NCBI RefSeq assembly: GCF_030272615.1
Contig: NC_081408.1
Coordinates: 305,261,950 to 305,321,949 of the forward strand
From: Cryptomeria japonica
Taxonomy: Eukaryota; Streptophyta; Pinopsida; Cupressales; Cupressaceae
Length of the DNA: 60,000 bases
Reading direction: 5' to 3'
The notes beneath the pieces were generated by a model. That model did no database searches, was not told the origin of the DNA, and saw only the letters and a program-made list of their open reading frames with translations. Positions 53,427 to 60,000 of the stretch are shown here, in pieces. Position 1 is the stretch's first letter, and each line of letters opens with the position of its first letter. A program made the translations under genes and the position numbers.

Positions 53427-54632
53427 TGTAGCGTCCTAAAATTGCGACACTTGCAATTTCGACTGCATTTCGGTCTTCACGATGGCGACGCAACACGCAA
53501 CCTGAATGGAGACCCCAAAACTTGCTCACGACACCAAAAACTGCATTTTTCAAGCACCATTGGCCTGAACCTCCTTGCACCCCGCTGTCCCGGAGGTGGG
53601 ACCAGAGCGCCCAGCGCCCTGGTCCCTGGGTCCTATTTTGGGCCCGGTTTCCTAAGTGATATCGGGTCTTTTTTATTGCAATTTGGGAAATATACTTCCC
53701 TGGTCGGCCTAAGGTCGGGAAAATCAGTCTATCAGCCCTAATTGACAAGTATATAAACTACATTTTTCTCTCTCATTTGAGAGGAGATAACACATACATG
53801 ACGGAAAAAGCGTGGAAACTATACTCAAGCATTCAAGCATTTAAGCAATTGATCATTCCAAGTCTCCATTCAAGGCTAAGTGTTGCATTCAAGACAAGGA
53901 TTCAACCATTGAAGAGGAGATCACTTACTACATGCTACAAACAACATACAACATACAACATCTAAACCTTTGCACATAAGGATACAAACATCCTTAGAAC
54001 AAGGTATTAGTACTTGTTTTACATTACAGTCATTTACATTTACAGCACTTGCTCATTTCTTGGTTAATTCCAAAACTGGGGTTTGACCTAAAGGCAAACC
54101 CCTAATCCCTAACCCCCCATCGTCTTCGCTTTTCTGTGTGTAGGTTGCAGGTACGCGGCTGAAATTGAAGATTTGGAATCCTTGTGCAGAGACGAACCGA
54201 TCCCCCTTTGTTTGACGGATTTTTCGGAGGACCGTGGCGCCGGGCGCCATCGTCCCGACAACTTTTGCTCAAATTTGCAGGACAGCGCCGTATCGACATT
54301 CTACTGCTAATTCCAGGTCCGCAGCTTCATCCTATAACCTAAACTCAGTTTATAAGCGAATCTTTGTCACTTTCTATGCATGCTTAGCTTAATTCTTCTA
54401 TGCACATTCTTTACAAAAGAGGGTAGTCTTGCTTTCCTAACCCTTGAAATTCATTTAGCATCCAATCTTACATTGTGTAGGATTGAATCTTATGAGTTTC
54501 AACCCCTCTTTTGAATGTAAAGTCTTCCCCCTAAGTGAAAACCCATCGAATCCTAGCGAACCTCCCTTCTCTCTCCTCGGAGTCAGAAGAGGGGAGAACA
54601 ACTAGGGTTCGACCGCGATTTTCCGCTTTACA
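53427..54632 (+). repeat. gag-only element 3' LTR
   Basis: 1206 bp partner of 46850-48055, followed by the CTTTG target copy (54633-54637). Confidence 0.93.
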
Positions 54633-56365
54633 CTTTGTTCTTGGTACCTATTATAGCATGGCTTGCTAGTGCGATCGTTGTTGTCCATGTTCACACAAGT
54701 GTTGGTTATCATTGTTATTTGCATCTCCACATACATTGATTACGTAGTATAACATGACTTGCTAGTGTGATTATTTTGTTTGTCTACAAGAATCATCCAA
54801 CATAACACACCTTATTGGCTAATTCAATCCATGCCTTCTTCTCTTATTAATTGGTGTACATCCTTGTTCTTTCTATAAGTCCACTTGTGCTCTTGTAATA
54901 ACATGTTGAGAATAATATTAGTGATTGAGACATTTTGACATTGAGTTCTCTTCAATTAGTTGAATTGGAACCCTTTGTTTTCTTTAGTATTAATATTGTT
55001 TGCTTTGTGTATATTTGTAGGTTATTTACATAAATCGACAGGATCCTATGCTTGGGGGCTTACACACCCCTCAAACTTATTGTCATCCTATCCCTAGCTT
55101 ATCTTTCTCTCAAATGCTCTTTCTCCTTTCTATTTCTATACATGTTAGTTGATTATCAATTTTGTATCTATATGTTTATGCTTATTATTGTCAACTTTGC
55201 ATCATTTAGCCTAGTTTGTGCATATATCTCATCCAATCAATCAATTAAAAATAGAACAATCAAAACTACAAGTGCTCAACACTCCCTGGGGTTTTTAGTT
55301 GGGCCAATTGGTTGGTCTCCAATGTAATTGATGAGATTGGGTTTTATTCCTAGTTTGCATTCTAGGTTTAGATCCAATTTTCACTATATTACACTATGTA
55401 ATCACCAACATAGAAGTTAAGTGTCCAACTAATTTTCCACTCTCAGATTAGTCTGAAATAAGCTTTTAGAAGTCTGACATTATAATAGTAGCACTACCAG
55501 TTTTGAATTTAGTACCCTAATAAGATGGTTATGCAAGAAACATTCACCAATGCAACCCAAAGTATCTACAATGAAAAGTGGATCCAAACATAACTAAAAA
55601 CCTTGTAAATTCTAATGAAAATTATTCACCCATCATAGGAGAATTGTTTGAAGCAATACCCATAAACATGGGATCAAACCACCAACTAGGGCATCAAGAT
55701 TGTAGGTGTATAAACGAACTTGAAAACAAGAGTTTGACCAACAACATAACCATGTAAAATTAAATCAAACACACAAAAAAATAATACCATATATATTACA
55801 AATAATTACCATAAATATGGGTCCAAACATCCATTCAAAACCTAGGAAGATTCCATTATTCTAAAGAATCGAATCACTAGAACTTTGTGAAAGTCAATGT
55901 ATTTCCAAAATAATAATACCAAATCCAACTAGGGTGGGTATCTCACCATCAAAACCAATAGATTGAAGAGGGTTTCTGTCCTAAACAATATCCAAAAGAA
56001 AGTCCTTTGTCCATTCCAATAATATTTTGTATGTAGAAATGAGAGTCCAAACTCCAATTGATAAAATTTGGAGGGGAATTAGACCATTCAAATTTTAAAA
56101 TTTGTTATTTCCCTCGAGAGGGCCCCTTTAACACCTTTATAAAACAAATTTAGTTCCTACAACGTAAGCGGCCAACTTGGGAATATTTAATTGACAAAAA
56201 TTTCAACACTTACGTTAATAATAAATCACAACTTTAATACTTAAGTGTAAATATTTAAAAATAATTCCAATCACCTTACGGGAGCTCGCCAAGAGACCGA
56301 AAATGGAGAATCAAAATGATAGAACTAATTGAAGCTAAAAGATGGTGACTAATGTTGACATGAGA
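54633..56365. other. unassigned DNA, continuation of the host sequence then unknown
   Basis: Starts with the CTTTG target copy. The host LTR-like sequence should continue here, but its end could not be located. The 91-codon open frame at 55052 has no ATG at that point and is hydrophobic by composition. No gene is supported. Confidence 0.4.
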
Positions 56366-56610
56366 ACATACTATACATAGCAGTGTTATTTGAGAAGCAA
56401 AGATTAAAAAAACCAAAAAAAATCCAATGATGCTACAAAAATACTTACTATAAATAGAAGTGTTTTTGGAAGACCAAAGAGAACAAATGCAAAAAAAACT
56501 AAAAAGATTGGTTCGATTCAAGAACTTACTATAAATAGAAGTGTTCTTCAAAGACCAAAGAGAACAAACCCAAAAAGATCGATGCCATGTAATAACTTAA
56601 TAGAAATAGT
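56366..56610. repeat. degenerate tandem repeat of about 80 bp
   Basis: Units beginning ACATACTATACATAG (56366), ACTTACTATAAATAGAAG (56443 and 56524) and ACTTAATAGAAATAG (56594). The two central units also share GAAGTGTT and GACCAAAGAGAACAAA. Spacing is 77, 81 and 70 bp. The minus-strand open frame here is the repeat in translation. Confidence 0.75.
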
Positions 56611-57235
56611 AAGTATTGTTGAAACCCATTAAAATTGATAGTTGAGCTCACCAAGAAAATCAAAACCCTCCTAGTGCATTTGGAAACCTACAAAAAATAT
56701 TGAAAACTAACCAATGCTCATAAAAAAAGATGGTGTAAAAATGGGGACATTACACTATTAGTTGTATATCTTTGGATGTTGATCTAACAATAGCGTTCCC
56801 AACCATCTAGAGTCAACTTGCATATTAACTCTTCTTAGAGAAAGTTTGTAACTATGATGTTATGTCCCTCAAAGTTTAAATAATGTTTGTATGGTCTTAT
56901 GGAGGCATGATACATTCTGGTGAAACTCGTGTTATTAACCATTATGATCACGATGCTTGACCATATTAGTAGAATATCATATTAGAAGTAGATCTATATT
57001 GTGGCTACTCATATTAGTAGAACATTTATCCTTAAGGTGATATATTTTATTATATTGGCCTATTCTCGTACATAAATGTTTAAGGGGTTTTTCATTAGCA
57101 TAATAAAATAGTTTAATTTATCAAGAACCAATACACTTGTGATATTTGATATTTCAAAATCATATTGCATGTTATCATGATATGATCTTAAATAATACCT
57201 TATGTTTTAAACAATCATCAAGGTAACAAATGTTG
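56611..57235. other. unassigned AT-rich DNA
   Basis: No gene, repeat or element boundary recognised. Confidence 0.4.
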
Positions 57236-58235
57236 CAAGGTGAACTCACAATGTTGGTTCCCACTTTTTGGTACATCCTGGTTTTTGCTGAAATCATACA
57301 TTTTTTAGAAAATATAATGATTTAAGCTTTAAGAGGTCCCATTTGAAGCAATTAATTAAAGAGAGTTAGATCAAAATCTTTTAGGTCAAAATTTCTTGGA
57401 TAGAACCTCTCTACTTCTAAATCATACTTGCAAGGGAGTCTCCTTTGCATCTATCAAATGTTGATAAAAAACCAATTTTACATTAGCTTTTGGGGGGTCA
57501 AATGAATTCATTTAGAAGTTTTATTTTTTTAAGTATTTAGTCCTTATCATAAGCTTTCCAAATAGTATATTTTTTAATACATTTAATTTCATTAATATAT
57601 TTTTATTTTATTTCTTATGAATGTAGGTTTTTCACCGAGCATGAACTTCTTTGTTCAATGCATTGGGAAAAATAGTAAACTAATTCAAAAAAATTCTAAA
57701 AAATATCTATGCACTAGGTATTGATATTTCCTTTCTAACAAAAAAAATAAAACTGAATTTTGATATATATAGAACAAGTTATGTGTTCAAATGCACACCT
57801 ATATCTAAATTATAATTAGTCGGACTTCAAAACTTAATAAAATAAAAAATATTCAACATATCACTATCAAACCAACTGCATGCCTTGGGTATTGATGTTA
57901 CAAACCAAAATTCAAAAGAATTAAGTTTTTATCACTTATATAAAAAAAAGTTATGCGTTTCAGGATGCACATCACTCTTAAAAAATGTTGTTTGCTATAA
58001 ATAACTACTTTTTGAGGGAGATGGAAAAATCAATAAAATTTTATTAAAAAAAAAATTGAAAAAAATATATTTAGAATCTACAAACAAGATGTTACAAATC
58101 ACTAGTTTACATCATCTTCAAATTCTTAATGGTTTAAAATTTATAGGTGTCGAAAAATGAAGGTGTTTTTCAAAATGTTCATCTAAGTGTCAAAGTTGGT
58201 CAAATAGTGGGAACCAGTATTGTAAGTTCACCCTG
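57236..58235. mobile_element. non-autonomous DNA transposon-like element with terminal inverted repeats
   Basis: The left end (57236-57264) reads CAAGGTGAACTCACAATGTT followed by GGTTCCCAC. The right end (58207-58235), reverse complemented, reads CAGGGTGAACTTACAATACT followed by GGTTCCCAC: 29 nt with four mismatches. The 1-kb interior is AT-rich and non-coding, with a loose 171-bp internal duplication (TGCACTAGGTATTGATA at 57710, TGCCTTGGGTATTGATG at 57881). No target-site duplication was recognised, so the superfamily is open; CAGGG ends would suit hAT. Confidence 0.6.
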
Positions 58236-58761
58236 TACAATATCCTTAATAGGAAATCTTAAGGCTCCTAGGATGCTCACATTGAATTAGTATCAATATT
58301 AGTGGGAGGTCAATTTTATATATCAAGTTCCTTAGTTTAGGTTTACTATATTGTGAGCTCAATTAAGTGCTTTCCTACCTACTATCCAGCATCAATAATT
58401 AAAGGGGATAATTAATGAAGCCTAGATTATAGGAAAGGTGTGTAGGTCCTTTGAGAGATCTTGTAATGAGAACTATGTGTTACTTCTATCTTGTTTGGAA
58501 GTGGGTACATGGATAGTCCTTGGGCAAAGCATGCCTCTATGACCTCAAGTTTGTAGGGGGAGGGTTTAGGGGGGATAACTTCGGGGACTGGGCTTGCCTT
58601 AACTTGTCTAACCTTCCCTCTTCCATAGGCTTTATATGAGGCTAAAATGGATATTATATGGTTATGAAAGAGTTAAAAAAAACCTAATAATTTATATTTA
58701 ATACATGTACACACCTAAAATTGTCCTAGCCTAATTAAATAAATATTTTATTTATTTATTA
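58236..58761. other. unassigned DNA
   Basis: No gene seen. The right part becomes AT-rich (AATTAAATAAATATTTTATT), resembling the DNA resuming at 59641. Confidence 0.4.
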
Positions 58762-59630
58762 TTATTTTGATAGGTAAATAGTTGCAAAGGGGCAACACCC
58801 ATTTTATTAATATAAAGGATATATATATATGTTTTTTGAAATAAGCCTAGCTTCCCTACTACTGTGTATACCTATTATCACCAAAATGGGTCAAGTACCC
58901 ATGTATTACAACTGAAGAAACCCAAAAAATGCCTTGGAGAGCAGTCCTGCTATCTAAAGAACATCCTACCACCCTATATAGTAACAAACCACAATTACAA
59001 AATTCAGGGCTACTGCCTAATAGCTATACCAAAAAACAAAACATGAGAAAAAACTAGAGCCTAAGGCTCAAGTAGAGCCAATATTTGCCTCCTTGGGACC
59101 GATGGCCTTTGGATCACTGCCCTCCTCCTCCTACAAGCTCTTCTCACACTCTTTAGCTTTTTAAATCAGGACCACTCTCAACACCACCAGACACTCCAAT
59201 CCAAAATCTGCATGGGCTTTAGAATCTGCCATTTCTTCTGGGAGTCACTCATCATCTGAGATCCGCTCTTCACCGCAACCAAACCCTCAATCATTTTCAG
59301 GGTCTTCTTCACCATTTTCCTGAATTCCTATGTCATGTCTTTCACTCAGACCCTACACCAACACATATTGTCTCATCCATGCCTTGCTAAAGCCAGACAA
59401 AATACCAATAGCCTTTAGCAAGAAAGAAATATTACGGTCCTTCTCATCCCATTCAACAACCAAGCTCTCCTAATCTAGGGTTTGTACCACCACAAACTTC
59501 TTGACCTCCACTCCTCCTCCCAAAGACATATAGTAGATTTGCGGCAATTGGGTGCACAAATTGGCATCAACATTATCCAGGACTGTATCAATTTCGCTAA
59601 GGAAGCAATGCCTGAATATCATTTGAGTCA
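58762..59630 (-). mobile_element. minus-strand retroposon remnant (LINE-like)
   Basis: Bounded by TTATTTATTA at 58752-58761 and 59631-59640, a possible 10-bp target-site duplication of low complexity, with matching AT-rich DNA on both sides. On the minus strand it holds a broken coding region followed by a 3' tail ending in AAAATAATAAT. This agrees with a 5'-truncated LINE-type insertion. No RT survives. Confidence 0.4.
59066..59625 (-). pseudogene. unknown protein fragment in the retroposon remnant
   Basis: One minus-strand frame contains IDTVLDNVDANLCTQLPQIY, SLGGGVEVKKFVVVQTLD, SLVVEWDEKDRNISFLLKAI and an acidic tract (GEEDPEND, EERISDDE), with about seven in-frame stops (TAG, TGA, TAA) and no frameshift. 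This codon-like continuity suggests a decayed gene. I do not recognise the family: it is not RT, RNase H or Gag. Confidence 0.45.
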
Positions 59631-59640
59631 TTATTTATTA

Positions 59641-60000
59641 AATTATTTTATCCTAAACCTTCTATTAATTAAATAGATTTTTATTTAATTAATTAATTCA
59701 CAAATTATTTTCTAGCCTTTCGCCATTTAAATAAATATTTTTTATTTATTTAAATTATCCTTTCCCTAAATTAAATAAATATTTTATTCAATTAATTGGC
59801 TCCACTTCTTCTTTTAATTAAATAAGTTCTTTAATTTATTTAATTAATTCATTATCTTTTCCCCTCCATGACACTTGTTATTCATATCTTAATTTACCTT
59901 TAACTACCTCTCTAATATTTTCCTATTTCCTATACCTACCCTCTAATTTGAGCGGACCATTTATCTATCCTTAATCCCAACCCTCCATTTCTAGGGTGTT
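59641..60000. other. AT-rich LTR-like DNA
   Basis: Full of TTAATTAAATAAATATTTTATTT inverted words, similar in style to the 5' half of the Tat LTR at 13032-13760. Possibly part of another Tat-type LTR; it runs off the window. Confidence 0.35.

Larger units (their letters stand above)
46850..54632 (+). mobile_element. non-autonomous Tat-like Ty3 element encoding only Gag (with protease-like part)
   Basis: 7783 bp with two 1206-bp LTRs (TGTAGCGTCC..GCTTTACA) and target-site duplication CTTTG at 46845-46849 and 54633-54637. One ORF (49231-52686) is homologous to the Gag-protease of the 13-kb Tat element. RT, RNase H and integrase are absent. The PBS is identical over 18 nt to that of the Tat element and the purine tract is similar, so a Tat-type pol in trans is the natural helper. 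I count about eleven LTR differences by eye, mostly transitions. Confidence 0.93.

Noticed and set aside
55052-55327. Hydrophobic 91-codon frame resembling a membrane protein
   Set aside because: No ATG at the frame start; hydrophobicity follows from T-rich sequence.

Overview
This is nuclear DNA of a seed plant. It is AT-rich and almost wholly made of LTR retrotransposons and their fossils. I see no host single-copy gene, rRNA, tRNA or CRISPR. The many old, nested, unpurged elements and the element families (Tat-type Ty3, SIRE-like Copia, LARD, LINE with plant-type RNase H) would fit a large gymnosperm (conifer) genome. That is an inference, not something the sequence proves.

Layout. (1) 1-12.2 kb: a decayed minus-strand Copia element. 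It shows a 3' LTR stub, gag pieces with tandem zinc knuckles, a degenerate PBS and a long 5' LTR. Into it are inserted a probable solo LTR (about 1973-2974), perhaps a further LTR ending near 5312, and a 5'-truncated LINE (6039-10570). The LINE is unusual: after its RT, zinc-finger and RNase H region it carries a second, unrelated coiled-coil gene. (2) 12.2-13.0 kb: the 3' end of an older Tat-like element, with an antisense extra ORF broken by TAG codons, a polypurine tract and the start of an LTR-like host sequence. (3) That host sequence is split by four structurally complete insertions, each with an exact 5-bp target-site duplication: a 16.2-kb autonomous Tat-type Ty3 element (13032-29237, TATGT); a 4.2-kb minus-strand Copia derivative with only gag-protease (29374-33593, ATATC); a 12.2-kb LARD with 4.2-kb LTRs and no coding capacity (34217-46427, GTGGT); and a 7.8-kb gag-only Tat-like element (46850-54632, CTTTG). 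(4) 54.6-60 kb: unassigned AT-rich DNA with a degenerate tandem repeat, a 1-kb terminal-inverted-repeat element (57236-58235) and a minus-strand retroposon remnant (58762-59630).

How the parts relate. The Tat element at 13 kb encodes Gag, protease, reverse transcriptase, two RNase H domains and integrase. The element at 46.8 kb keeps a homologous Gag and the same unusual 18-nt primer-binding site but has no pol, so it looks like a non-autonomous partner that could use a Tat-type pol in trans. The LARD (initiator-Met-type PBS) and the Copia derivative (same PBS type) would each need a different helper, and neither helper is in the window. The Tat LTRs differ at only two positions that I could find by eye, so that insertion is very recent. 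The LTR pairs of the other three elements differ more.
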